DNA of 64,000 bases, from NCBI GenBank assembly GCA_016182795.1, contig JACPFW010000015.1, positions 124,001 to 188,000 on the forward strand. Reading direction: 5' to 3'. A program made the translations under genes and the position numbers. A model generated the notes under the pieces. That model saw only the letters and a list, made by a program, of their open reading frames with translations, made no database searches and had not been told where the DNA came from. Shown here piece by piece: positions 1-8,887 of the stretch (position 1 is the first letter of the stretch; each line of letters begins with the position of its first letter). Origin of the DNA: Gemmatimonadota bacterium. Lineage in GTDB: Bacteria; Gemmatimonadota; Gemmatimonadetes; Gemmatimonadales; Gemmatimonadaceae.

Positions 1-596
1 ACGTCACGATTGATGTCCACGCCGACCGCGTTTTCGCGTTGGAAGAGCTCGGCGCCGTCAGGATTCAACATGGGGAGCATGACGACGGTCAGTTGCGACG
101 CGATCCGGTCGCGCGCGGCGTCCCGCTGGCCGTCGGCGAGCGCGAACCAGCCGAGCAGGTCGGCGAGCGCCATGGTGGCGGTGGACTCGTCGCCGTGCAT
201 CTGCGACCAGAGGAAGACCGTCGTGGGGCCGCTGCCAAACGTGATGGCGCGGAGCGCACGCCCGTGGGTGGAGGCGCCGACGGGGGTCGTGCGAAGCGCC
301 TTCGACCGCAGCGACGGCGCGAGGGCCACCCAGTACTGCGCGTGGTTGAAGCGACGGTTCTCGATGGCGCCAACGCGCTGCTCGGTTGCGATGCGGCGGC
401 CGAGGTCCAGGCAGCACGGCTCCGACGGGGCTACGCCGGACGGAGTGGTCGACACGGCGCGACAGGCGGTGACGGCGAGCAATGCGAAGGCGGCGGCGAG
501 GCGCGACCGTCGGCGGATGTCGCGCTCGGCCGCGCCTGGACGCGCGGAAAAGCACCGCGGGAATGTTGAGTGGAACGTGACACATCGGAACTGCAT
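1..596 (-). CDS. M14-family zinc carboxypeptidase lipoprotein (3' end outside window)
   Basis: The 5' part of a reverse-strand gene that runs off the left edge. From the ATG at 596 the product has an Arg-rich stretch, a hydrophobic segment and a lipobox (LLAVTAC, Cys45), so export and lipid anchoring are predicted. The mature part shows MHGDES, matching the HxxE zinc-ligand motif of peptidase M14 (H134, E137), then MLPMLNPDG and VDINRD, which match the conserved substrate-pocket region of zinc carboxypeptidases. The third zinc ligand and the catalytic Glu lie outside the window. The pre-lipobox region is long (about 44 residues), but no in-frame ATG or GTG lies between 596 and the lipobox. 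The likely role is trimming peptides or wall fragments outside the cytoplasm. Confidence 0.8.
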   Translation of the reverse strand, partial: MQFRCVTFHSTFPRCFSARPGAAERDIRRRSRLAAAFALLAVTACRAVSTTPSGVAPSEPCCLDLGRRIATEQRVGAIENRRFNHAQYWVALAPSLRSKALRTTPVGASTHGRALRAITFGSGPTTVFLWSQMHGDESTATMALADLLGWFALADGQRDAARDRIASQLTVVMLPMLNPDGAELFQRENAVGVDINRD

Positions 597-753
597 CGAG
601 TTGTCCTCGAAGTGACGGGTCGGTATCGGAATGCGTGCACGGGACGAGAACTACGATGCACCGGACGGCCCGCATGCGCGAGGGTGCTCCACAGGCCCGA
701 CGCCCGCCGACGCAGGCTTATCCGCGACGTGGCGGTCGCGTACCTTCAGAGTC

Positions 754-2274
754 ATGCCAAAACCGACTGGCTTCGACAACGAGAAATACCTGGCCGAGCA
801 GACAGCGGCGATCGAGGAACGCGTCGCCCGCTTCAGCGACAAGCTCTACCTCGAGTTTGGCGGCAAGCTCGTCTGGGATCTGCACGCGGCCCGCGTCCTT
901 CCAGGGTTCGACCCGAACGTGAAGCTGCGGCTGCTGCAGAAGCTGGGCGACCGGGCCGAGGTGGTGCTCTGCATCTACGCCGGCGACATCGAGAAGAAGA
1001 AGATGCGCGCCGACTTTGGGATCACCTACGATTCCGACGCGCTCAAGCTGATTGACGACCTGCGCGAGTATGGCGTGGTGGTACGCGCGGTGGTCATCAC
1101 GCGGTTCGACGAGCAGCCCGGCGCCGTTGCCTTCAAGCTCCGGCTCGAGAACCGCGGTGTCACCGTCTACACGCACCGGTCGACCCGCGGATATCCCACC
1201 GACATTGACGTGGTGGTGAGCGACGAGGGCTACGGCGCGAACAGCTACATCGAGACCGACCGGCCGATCGTGGTGGTGACGGGCCCGGGTCCGAACAGCG
1301 GGAAGCTGGCGACGTGCCTCTCGCAGGTGTACCACGACCATCGGCGCGGACGGAAGGCCGGGTACGCGAAGTTCGAGACCTTCCCGATCTGGAATCTTCC
1401 CCTCGAGCACCCGGTGAACGTCGCCTACGAGGCGGCGACCGCCGAGCTGCGGGACATCAATCAGCTCGACCATTTCCACCTCGATGCCCACGGTGAGCGC
1501 GCGGTGAACTACAACCGCGACATCGAGGCGTTCCCGCTGCTGCGGCGCATCATCGAGCGGATCACCGGCGAGGCGTCATTCTACCGGTCGCCGACCGACA
1601 TGGGTGTGAACCGCGCGGGGTTCGGCATCGTGGACGACGACGCGGTGCGGGAGGCGGGCGCCCAGGAGATCGTGCGCCGCTACTTCCGGTACGCGTGCGA
1701 GCACGCGATGGGGCTGGTGGATCGCGGAACTGTCCAGCGTCTGGAGCTGTTGATGGACAACCTGGACCTCGACGTAGAGCGCCGGCCGGTGGTCGTCCCG
1801 GCGCGCGAGGCTGCCGCGCGCGCGCGGGCGGCCGGCAAAGGGAATGACGGCATCTACTGCGGGGCGGCGATCGAACTGTCGGACGGAGAGGTGGTCACAG
1901 GCAGCAACTCGCCGCTGATGCACGCGTCCGCCGCGCTGGTGCTGAACGCGGCGAAGCGCCTGGCCGGGATCCCGCGCGAGGCGGACCTCATTCCCGCCGG
2001 CGTGATCCAGGCGCTGGGCCACCTGAAGACCGAGGTGCTGATCGGGCGGCGGGTGAGCCTCGATGTCGAGGAGGCGCTGATCGCGCTGGCGGTGAGCGCC
2101 ACGTCGCATCCCGCGGCGGCGGCGGCCGTGTCGCGCCTGAGAGAACTGCGCGGATGCGAAGTCCACGTGACCCACATGCCGACGCCCGGAGACGAAGCGG
2201 GCCTGCGCAAGCTCGGCGTCAACCTCACGAGCGAGCCCGACTTCGCGACCCGGCATCTCTTTGTAAGCGCGTAG
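754..2274 (+). CDS. DUF1846 family protein
   Basis: Predicted product of 506 residues, the usual length for the DUF1846 family, a widespread bacterial family with solved structures but no settled biochemical role. The N-terminus GFDNEKYLAEQ and segments such as VVVTGPGPNSGKLATCLSQ and DMGVNRAGFGIVDD are typical of the family; the Gly-rich GPGPNSGK loop could bind a phosphate. The frame is open further upstream, but the ATG at 754 begins the conserved part. The gene stands alone, oppositely oriented to the carboxypeptidase. A GC hairpin joined to an 11-nt periodic T-rich array follows its stop codon. Confidence 0.85.
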   Translation: MPKPTGFDNEKYLAEQTAAIEERVARFSDKLYLEFGGKLVWDLHAARVLPGFDPNVKLRLLQKLGDRAEVVLCIYAGDIEKKKMRADFGITYDSDALKLIDDLREYGVVVRAVVITRFDEQPGAVAFKLRLENRGVTVYTHRSTRGYPTDIDVVVSDEGYGANSYIETDRPIVVVTGPGPNSGKLATCLSQVYHDHRRGRKAGYAKFETFPIWNLPLEHPVNVAYEAATAELRDINQLDHFHLDAHGERAVNYNRDIEAFPLLRRIIERITGEASFYRSPTDMGVNRAGFGIVDDDAVREAGAQEIVRRYFRYACEHAMGLVDRGTVQRLELLMDNLDLDVERRPVVVPAREAAARARAAGKGNDGIYCGAAIELSDGEVVTGSNSPLMHASAALVLNAAKRLAGIPREADLIPAGVIQALGHLKTEVLIGRRVSLDVEEALIALAVSATSHPAAAAAVSRLRELRGCEVHVTHMPTPGDEAGLRKLGVNLTSEPDFATRHLFVSA

Positions 2275-2291
2275 GCTGGGGCAGACGACAC

Positions 2292-2317
2292 GAGGGCGAC
2301 CGAAACCGGCCGCCCTC
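2292..2317 (+). terminator. Hairpin after the DUF1846 gene
   Basis: GAGGGCG (2292-2298) pairs with CGCCCTC (2311-2317), and CCG/CGG pairs inside the stem. It sits 17 bp past the stop codon and runs straight into the T-rich periodic array at 2316-2359, which could serve as the U-rich part of an intrinsic terminator. Confidence 0.55.
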
Positions 2318-2359
2318 TGTTGTTTCTCTGTTGTCTTTCTGTTGTTTCTCTGTTGTCTC
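2316..2359 (+). repeat. 11-nt periodic T-rich array, four units (copy 1)
   Basis: Four consecutive 11-nt units read TCTGTTGTTTC, TCTGTTGTCTT, TCTGTTGTTTC, TCTGTTGTCTC, so alternate units form a 22-nt higher-order period. The same unit family recurs at 9738-9781, in both arms of 32742-32872, and in variant form at 44323-44420. A small perfect hairpin (TCACGCC-GTAA-GGCGTGA, 2362-2379) follows directly. Confidence 0.85.
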
Positions 2360-2379
2360 TCTCACGCCGTAAGGCGTGA

Positions 2380-2619
2380 TGCCGCGCGCATGTGAGGACT
2401 CCGGCGCCCGCGGCGCGACCCGCACCCCGCTTGTCGCACCGATCGAGTGTCCACAGTGGTGCCGTTTGGCCGGATCGTCGATTCACGATCGGCTCACGCT
2501 GCGCTCACGCTGGCCTGTCGCCTCGAGTGTAAGCTCGCGCTGTTCATTCGTGGGTGCCGGCCGGCCCGGACGTCACGCGCGTATGCCCCCGCCTCATTGA
2601 CTCATCGCGAGGATCCCCC
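2380..2619. other. Non-coding spacer before the beta-propeller lipoprotein gene
   Basis: No convincing gene is seen between the periodic array and the next start. A short direct repeat (GCTCACGCTGC / GCTCACGCTGG) lies near 2490-2512. A GCGAGGA stretch at 2607-2613 fits a ribosome binding site for the GTG at 2620. No clear promoter pair was recognised. Confidence 0.5.
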
Positions 2620-5412
2620 GTGAAGCCCCTGTCGATGCACCACCTCGTTGTCGGCCTCCTCGGTGCGCTCGCCGCCGGTGTTGTCTCGTGCGGCGGAGGC
2701 GGCGCCAGTCGCGATAGTGTAACGGATCCAGGCGGATCGACCGGGAAGGGCGCGATCGCGGTGGCGCTGAGCGCAGCGACGCAGACGGTCAACGCGGGCG
2801 CCACGGCCACGTTGACGGTGACGCTGACCCGGAGCGGCTCCTTCAGCGGACCCGTGACATTATCGGTCACCGACGTGCCCACGGGCGTTTCGGCGACGTT
2901 CGAGCCGTCAACCGTGTCATCCGACGCCACGACGAGCACCCTGACGCTCCGTGTCGCGGCGACCGCCACGCCGGGCATCCTCTCGCTCACGGTGCGCGGG
3001 CAGGGGTCGGGTGTTGCTGATGTGACAGCCTCCACGACGATCACGATTCCATCGATCGACATCTCGGTTCCGTCGATCCTCCTGAGCATGACCGCGGGCG
3101 AGTCACGCCGACTGCAGGCGACGGTGACAGGGACCACCAATGCGGCGGTGCGCTGGTCGAGCAGCGTCACGAGTGTCGCAACGGTGTCGGATTCCGGCGT
3201 CGTAAGCGCGCTCGCACCGGGGATCGCGACGATTCGCGCGCGCGCGGCCGCCGACACCACCAAGTTTGCGAGTGTCGCGCTCACGGTGACGCCGGCCTCG
3301 ACGTCGTCGCTGCCGGGCGCGCTGATCGCAAGTGGTGGTCAAGTAACCGGCGTGGTTGCCGGCGCCGGCAGCAAGACGTTCTATCGCATCGTCGTGCCGG
3401 CGGGCGCCACGCAGCTGCGGGTGGCCACCACGGGCGGCACTGGCGATCTGGATCTCTATCTGCGATCGGCGGCGACGGCCGACAGCGCGCGCGCCGACTG
3501 CGCGTCTGGAAACGAAAATGCCACCGAGCGGTGCGTGGTGTCGAATCCCACGCCGGGAGAGTGGTCGATCCTCCTGCACGGATACACGGCGTACAGCGGC
3601 GTGGCGCTCGCCGCCGACATCGTGACGGCCCCAACCCCGGGCTTCATTCTCTCGACGCCGGCCACGAGCGTGTCCGTCGCTCCCGGGTCGAGCACACCGG
3701 TGGTGGTCAATCTCGCGCGGGTTGGGGGATTCCAGGACCCCGTGACCGTGAAGTTGAGCAACATCGTCGCCGGCCTTTCGGCGACCACGGCCACGATTGC
3801 GTCGAATGGATCCAATGCGACGGTGACGCTCACGGCGACCAACACGGCCGCCGCACGCAATATCGGCCTATGGATCCTTGGCACCGCCGGCGCCGAGACG
3901 CGTGCCATCGTCATCCCGCTCAGCGTGCGGGCGACCGAGGCGGCGGGGTTCACCATCTCGCCAGCCGCGTCGAGCGTGAGCATCGCGCCTGGAGCGTCGG
4001 CGTCGCTGGCGGTCACGGCGAATCGTACGGGGGGATTCACGGGCGCCATCTCGCTCACCGCCGACGGTCTGCCCAACGGAGTGACCGCCCAGGGCGTGAC
4101 AATCGCCGCAGGAGCCGCATCCGGGACGCTCACGCTCACGGCGTCGCCCTCGGCGCCGGCAGGGAGCGCGACGGCCACCGTGCGCGCCAGCGCGGCGGGA
4201 ATGCCCGACCGCACGGCGTCCGTTTCGGTCAATGTCACAAGCGGTAGTACCGGAGGGGGCGGCGTTGTAACGGCGATCTACACCTTCCAGAGCACGCCCG
4301 GCAATGAGTTTCAGCGACCCAACGGTTACTGGCCGGAGGGCGGATTGGTCGTCGGCGCAGACGGGAACCTGTACGGCACGACGTCGGCGGGCGGCATAGG
4401 CGGCGGCGTCTACAGCAACACCGGAAAGGGAACCGTCTTTCGCGTGACGACCCAGGGGCAACTGACGACGCTCGTCACCTTTGAGCACTTCACGTTCAAC
4501 GGCGAGAATCCGCGCGCCGCGCTGACACCTGCTGCGGACGGCAACTTCTACGGACTCGCCGGAGACGGCACGTTCTTCCGCGTCACGGGATCAGGCGTCT
4601 ACTCGAAAGTCGCGTACTCAACGGCTCTCGCGGGTTCGATGGGTCGGCTGGTCCAGGGCAGCGACGGAGTGTTCTACGGAACCACCATACAGGGTGGTGC
4701 GCAGTTCAAGGGTACCGTCTTCAAAGTCACCGCGACTGGGACGGTGACGACCTTGGCGACGTTCGCCGGTGCCAATGGCGCCTCCCCCGCCGCAGGATTG
4801 GTCGAGGGCAGCGACGGGAACTTCTACGGCACCACGAAATCAGGTGGTGCAAACGACTACGGCACCGTCTTTCGCGTGACACCAACGGGGCAACTCTCAA
4901 CGCTGGTGTCGTTCAGCGGTACGGGAGCGACGGGAACCGGTTCGACCCCGCGCTCGCAGCTCACGCTCGGACCCGACGGCAACCTCTACGGCACCACGAT
5001 GAGCGGCGGGCCTGGAGGGAGCGGCACCGTGTTTCGCGTCACTCCCACGGGCACACTCACGACGTTGCACGCGTTCAACGGCGTGGATGTCGCCCGAGGC
5101 TGCAACTGCGGCGCCGCCAGCCCATATGCTGGACTCGTGCTCGCCAGCGACGGCGCGTTCTACGGCACGACGACCTTGGGCAAGGGGGGGACCCTCGGCA
5201 ATCTGGATCAAGGCAACGGCGCAGTGTTCCGCATCACGCCGGCTGGCGCCTACAGCCTCGTCGCGTACTTCAAGACCGTGGCCGCCGGATCATTCGTGAT
5301 GGACAAGCTCGTGCAAGCCGCGGACGGGAACCTGTACGGCACGGCAAGCAGTGAAGGTTCGACGATTCTCGGCACGGTCTTTCGGGTCACGCTTGGCGCC
5401 GCTCGTCGATGA
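2620..5412 (+). CDS. Large lipoprotein: Ig-like and PPC domains plus GloVer-type beta-propeller repeats
   Basis: Predicted product of 930 residues. The start is GTG 2620, behind GCGAGGA; an in-frame ATG at 2635 is an alternative. A signal peptide ends at a lipobox-like VVSCGGGG. Next come Ig-like beta-sandwich repeats (about residues 45-230), a PPC-type domain (about 245-333, with GTGDLDLYLRS), and two more Ig-like repeats beginning F-x-x-S-x-x-x-x-S-V. From about residue 550 there are many copies of a motif of the form G-x-DGNxYGTT-x-x-GG-x-x-x-x-GTVFRVT, the signature of the Gloeo/Verruco ('GloVer') repeat family, expected to fold as a beta-propeller. The role is unknown; a surface-exposed binding or scaffold protein is the most that can be inferred. 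A hairpin lies just downstream. Confidence 0.85.
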   Translation: MKPLSMHHLVVGLLGALAAGVVSCGGGGASRDSVTDPGGSTGKGAIAVALSAATQTVNAGATATLTVTLTRSGSFSGPVTLSVTDVPTGVSATFEPSTVSSDATTSTLTLRVAATATPGILSLTVRGQGSGVADVTASTTITIPSIDISVPSILLSMTAGESRRLQATVTGTTNAAVRWSSSVTSVATVSDSGVVSALAPGIATIRARAAADTTKFASVALTVTPASTSSLPGALIASGGQVTGVVAGAGSKTFYRIVVPAGATQLRVATTGGTGDLDLYLRSAATADSARADCASGNENATERCVVSNPTPGEWSILLHGYTAYSGVALAADIVTAPTPGFILSTPATSVSVAPGSSTPVVVNLARVGGFQDPVTVKLSNIVAGLSATTATIASNGSNATVTLTATNTAAARNIGLWILGTAGAETRAIVIPLSVRATEAAGFTISPAASSVSIAPGASASLAVTANRTGGFTGAISLTADGLPNGVTAQGVTIAAGAASGTLTLTASPSAPAGSATATVRASAAGMPDRTASVSVNVTSGSTGGGGVVTAIYTFQSTPGNEFQRPNGYWPEGGLVVGADGNLYGTTSAGGIGGGVYSNTGKGTVFRVTTQGQLTTLVTFEHFTFNGENPRAALTPAADGNFYGLAGDGTFFRVTGSGVYSKVAYSTALAGSMGRLVQGSDGVFYGTTIQGGAQFKGTVFKVTATGTVTTLATFAGANGASPAAGLVEGSDGNFYGTTKSGGANDYGTVFRVTPTGQLSTLVSFSGTGATGTGSTPRSQLTLGPDGNLYGTTMSGGPGGSGTVFRVTPTGTLTTLHAFNGVDVARGCNCGAASPYAGLVLASDGAFYGTTTLGKGGTLGNLDQGNGAVFRITPAGAYSLVAYFKTVAAGSFVMDKLVQAADGNLYGTASSEGSTILGTVFRVTLGAARR

Positions 5413-5428
5413 CACGCCCCCCCTTGAT

Positions 5429-5457
5429 GCCCGACCGCCCGCCGCGCGTGGTCGGGC
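5429..5457. terminator. GC hairpin downstream of the propeller lipoprotein
   Basis: GCCCGACC (5429-5436) pairs perfectly with GGTCGGGC (5450-5457) across a 13-nt loop. There is no T-run after it, so intrinsic termination is only a possibility. Confidence 0.4.
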
Positions 5458-5560
5458 CCTGGCCCCCGGCGGACTCACAGTCGCCTGACGTTCGCATCAC
5501 GGCTCGTTGCTAGGATAACGCGAACGATCCCCCTACCCTCACTCTCAAGCCCCTCGACTC

Positions 5561-6022
5561 ATGCTGCTGAGACATCTCCGCGTGCCCGGCCATCGCCGAG
5601 CCCTCCGTGCGCTTCTCGCCGTCGTTGTTGCCGTGCCGCTCATGGCGTCCGACTGCACCGATGTCACGGGTACCAAGGGTTCATCTGAGTGGGACGGCAA
5701 CTACTACCTCAAGAAAATCGATGGCAAGTCTCTGCCGACCTGCATCATCTGCGTGGATTCGCGCAACCAACTCATCTTGCACGACGGGCTGTGGACCGTA
5801 CGCGGCAAGTCGATTACGACCAAGATGTGGGGTAAACAGATGATCAACGGCATCACCACGACGGAGTCTCGGTTCTGGCCGGAGCAACACACGGGTACGA
5901 TCTCCGTGAGTGGCAGCTCGGCGACCATCACGCTGGACACGGGCAACAAGGTGTACGCGTCGCTCGGTGATGGCGGGCTCACCTACACGACCGGTGGCCA
6001 CACGTACTACTTCACGCACTAA
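5561..6022 (+). CDS. Hypothetical secreted protein
   Basis: Predicted product of 153 residues. The N-terminus is basic (LLRHLRVPGHRRALR), then hydrophobic (ALLAVVVAVPLMA), ending near SDC, so it is probably exported and possibly lipid-anchored, although DCT is a poor lipobox. The mature part begins WDGNYYLKKIDGKSLP and contains a C-x-x-C pair (CIIC) and beta-rich segments. This resembles small lipocalin-like or META-like secreted proteins, but no family can be named with confidence. It stands between the propeller lipoprotein and the kinase gene, in the same direction. Confidence 0.65.
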   Translation: MLLRHLRVPGHRRALRALLAVVVAVPLMASDCTDVTGTKGSSEWDGNYYLKKIDGKSLPTCIICVDSRNQLILHDGLWTVRGKSITTKMWGKQMINGITTTESRFWPEQHTGTISVSGSSATITLDTGNKVYASLGDGGLTYTTGGHTYYFTH

Positions 6023-6097
6023 GCGCCGCCGCACGGAGGGCTGAGGTAGCGGGACCGGCTGGTCGGGGGTGCGGTGCGCGATTAACTTTGCCTTCCG

Positions 6098-8881
6098 ATG
6101 GCGACAAGCGATCGGGAGGCCCCCCGTCCGGCGCAAGAACGCGAGCCGTTTGCACTGCGCGACGCGTTGCAGGCGCTGCTAGGCCCGGCGTACCGTCTGG
6201 ACCGCGAACTCGGCGGCGGCGGGATGAGTCGGGTGTTTGTGGCGCACGAGTTGGCGCTCAAGCGGGACGTGGTGGTCAAGGTGCTGCCGCCGGATCTCGC
6301 GACCACGGCGAGTGTGGCGCGCTTCACGCGCGAGGTGGAGCTGACCGCCAGGCTGCAGCATCCGCACATCCTGCCGCTCATTGCGGCCGGCGGCAACGAA
6401 CGGATGCTGTACTACGTGGCGCCGTTCGTGCGCGGCCAGAGCCTTCGCCATCGGCTTGCCACCGACGCGCCCCTGCCAGCCGACGAAGCGGTGACGATTG
6501 CCACCGAACTGCTGAGCGCCGTGGAGTTCGCCCATCGCAACGGCGTGCTGCATCGCGACATCAAGCCGGCGAACGTGCTGCTCTCCGATGGACACGCCAT
6601 TCTCGCAGACTTCGGCATCGCCCACGCCCTGGACGTGGCGGAGGATGCGCCCTCCGCGCCCAGCGCCACCGCTGGCGAAGTCGCGCGACCGTATGCCGCC
6701 CCGGAGCGAGCGCGCAACGAGGCTGCCGATCTGTATGCGGTTGCCGCCATCACGGTGGAGATGCTCACGGGTCAGCCGCCGGCAGTCACTCCGGCGCCGG
6801 CCGTTCAAGCGTCGGGGCTTCGCGCGGCGCTGCGCGTCGCGCAGCCGATGTGCGCAGCGGGCCGTCGTTCAGCCCTGACTCGTGTGCTGGTTCGAGCGCT
6901 GGAGACGAATCCACTCCATCGTTATGAGACGGCCGGCGCGCTGCGCCGCGCGCTCGTGCGTGCCAACGAGTCCTCGCTGCGTCCCGTTTCCGTGCCCGCG
7001 GTGGCTGGTATCGTGGCCGCAATTCTGATTTCGATTTCCGCATGGACGGCGTTTCGTGGTGCGGCAGGCGGCGATCCGGCGTCGCCGTCCACGCGTGCGG
7101 CTGTCGCCCCTGAGGCCCCTCCCGAATCGCCGGCCACCGCGGCGGGCGACGCGGACGCCAGTGTAGTCACCCCCTCCGAGGCAGTCTCAGGCACCGCGGA
7201 GTCCGTCGACGGTGCGGCCTCCGCGTCGCCCGTGCGCATGCGCAGTGCTCGTCTCGAACTCGATAGCGCTCTAGCGGCCGTCTGGGCCGAAGAGCCGGCG
7301 CTCCTCGAGGTGGGGCTTTCGGCGGCGACGCGGGCGCTGGCTCGGCAGGGTCAGCTCGAGCGCGACGAACGTGCGCTCGCGGAAGGGCTACTGGCGCTCG
7401 GTGAGCGTCGATTTCCTGAGGCGTGCGCCGCGTTTGAGCGTGCCCGTGCGATACGCGCCTCGTTCGACGCCTGGTTTGGTCTGGGAGAATGCAGATGGCG
7501 TGATGACTTGGTTATCGAGGGCGCTGGGGGCGAGCCGACATTGCGGGCCAACTATGGCGCCGCGGTGCAGGCATACGAGAACGCGATCCGGGTTGCCGGA
7601 AGCGCGGCTCCGTCGGTGGTCTATCGACGATTGGTCGTGCTGTTACCGACGGAAGCTGGCAGGGCGATACCGCTTGTCACCACGGAGGGCCGGCGTCTCC
7701 TCGGGGAAGCCGTCGCGGTCGGTGATTCGCTCACCTGGCGCGTCATGGGGCCCGGGCCGCGACGCACAACACCGCAGGATCTGACCGCGCGCGCGCGCGC
7801 CGTGACGGTGGCGCAACAATTGTTGCGCCCGATTCTGCTTGGATGGACTCAGCAATCGCCCCGCCTCGCCGCGGCCCACGAGACACTTGCCGACTTGCTT
7901 GAGCGAACGGGGAATATCCGCACGGCCGCGGTGGACGGCTCGAGTGCGCTCGCCGAGATTCGTTCGGCGCGAGCGCTGCCCAATGACTCCATTTCGGCCA
8001 TTCGGTTGGCGACAAGCGAAGTTCGCCTCCTGCTCAAGGCTCGCGAGTACCAACGAGCACAGGCCCTCGCCGATAGTGTGCTGCGCGCGACGCGCGACAT
8101 TCAACCGCTTGCGGCGCATCAGCTGGTGGGGCTGGCGATGATCACGGGGCAGGTCGACCGCGCCATCGTGCTCCTCGAGGCCAGCAGCGGGCTGTCCGGC
8201 CAGCAGGTGAGGAATGCCGTGGACCAACCAGTGGAACTCCCGGCTGTCATCTGGCGGCAGCGGGCCGCCTTTGTCGTGGCATCGGCGCTCGGCGTGTGCA
8301 CCGAGGCGGCGCAGACGGCGCCGATACAACTCGCCCGCAGTCTCGAAGCGATGATGCCCACGGCGGGGCGTCCTCGTGGCGCGGCGGCGGCGGTACTCGA
8401 GCGGCCATTGCTCCTCGCCCAGGATTGCGTGTCCCCCACGACGCTCGCCGTCGTGCCCGAGCCGTCGCCGCGCCTGCTGCGCGCCATCCGCGCCCACGAT
8501 CCAAACAGGCGCGCCTCTGTTGCCGCGGAACTCGCGTTGGTTGATGCGCGCGCGGTCACGACGGGCTTTGTCAGCACCGAAGGCACGATGGTTGATGCGC
8601 TCACGCGGCTCGCGGTGGGTGACAGCAGCGGCGCACGCGTCGTACTCGCACGCGGCGTTGATGCCTTTCCCTTGGCGCCGAGCGTGGCGCTGACCAACGA
8701 AGTGCTCGCCGGAACCTACGTGCGCAGCATGGCGCTGCTGGCACTCCTCGACGCCGCTGCCGGCGAGCACACGCAAGCGCGGACGCTCGCTACCGCGGTG
8801 CTGACCCTCTGGCGCGGGGCCGACGCGGAGCTCCAACCCACGATCGCCCAGCTGCGGGGCATCGCAGGCGGGACCAACTAG
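6098..8881 (+). CDS. Membrane Ser/Thr protein kinase with large C-terminal sensor region
   Basis: Predicted product of 927 residues. The N-terminal kinase domain (about residues 32-285) has the Gly-rich loop ELGGGGMSRVF, the ATP lysine K61 (VVVKVL), the catalytic loop HRDIKPAN (152-159, D154) and DFG (171-173). It is thus predicted active, of the PknB-like bacterial type. One membrane segment follows at about 299-319, then a Pro/Ala/Thr-rich linker and roughly 550 mostly helical residues resembling TPR-type scaffolds, predicted to face outward. Start ATG 6098. The gene converges on the BTAD regulator with only 6 bp between stop codons. A signalling link to that regulator is plausible but unproven. 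Confidence 0.88.
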   Translation: MATSDREAPRPAQEREPFALRDALQALLGPAYRLDRELGGGGMSRVFVAHELALKRDVVVKVLPPDLATTASVARFTREVELTARLQHPHILPLIAAGGNERMLYYVAPFVRGQSLRHRLATDAPLPADEAVTIATELLSAVEFAHRNGVLHRDIKPANVLLSDGHAILADFGIAHALDVAEDAPSAPSATAGEVARPYAAPERARNEAADLYAVAAITVEMLTGQPPAVTPAPAVQASGLRAALRVAQPMCAAGRRSALTRVLVRALETNPLHRYETAGALRRALVRANESSLRPVSVPAVAGIVAAILISISAWTAFRGAAGGDPASPSTRAAVAPEAPPESPATAAGDADASVVTPSEAVSGTAESVDGAASASPVRMRSARLELDSALAAVWAEEPALLEVGLSAATRALARQGQLERDERALAEGLLALGERRFPEACAAFERARAIRASFDAWFGLGECRWRDDLVIEGAGGEPTLRANYGAAVQAYENAIRVAGSAAPSVVYRRLVVLLPTEAGRAIPLVTTEGRRLLGEAVAVGDSLTWRVMGPGPRRTTPQDLTARARAVTVAQQLLRPILLGWTQQSPRLAAAHETLADLLERTGNIRTAAVDGSSALAEIRSARALPNDSISAIRLATSEVRLLLKAREYQRAQALADSVLRATRDIQPLAAHQLVGLAMITGQVDRAIVLLEASSGLSGQQVRNAVDQPVELPAVIWRQRAAFVVASALGVCTEAAQTAPIQLARSLEAMMPTAGRPRGAAAAVLERPLLLAQDCVSPTTLAVVPEPSPRLLRAIRAHDPNRRASVAAELALVDARAVTTGFVSTEGTMVDALTRLAVGDSSGARVVLARGVDAFPLAPSVALTNEVLAGTYVRSMALLALLDAAAGEHTQARTLATAVLTLWRGADAELQPTIAQLRGIAGGTN

Positions 8882-8887
8882 GCGCCA

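Noticed and set aside
2316-2359. CRISPR-like array from the periodic repeats
   Set aside because: Units are 11 nt and contiguous without unique spacers, and no cas genes are present.
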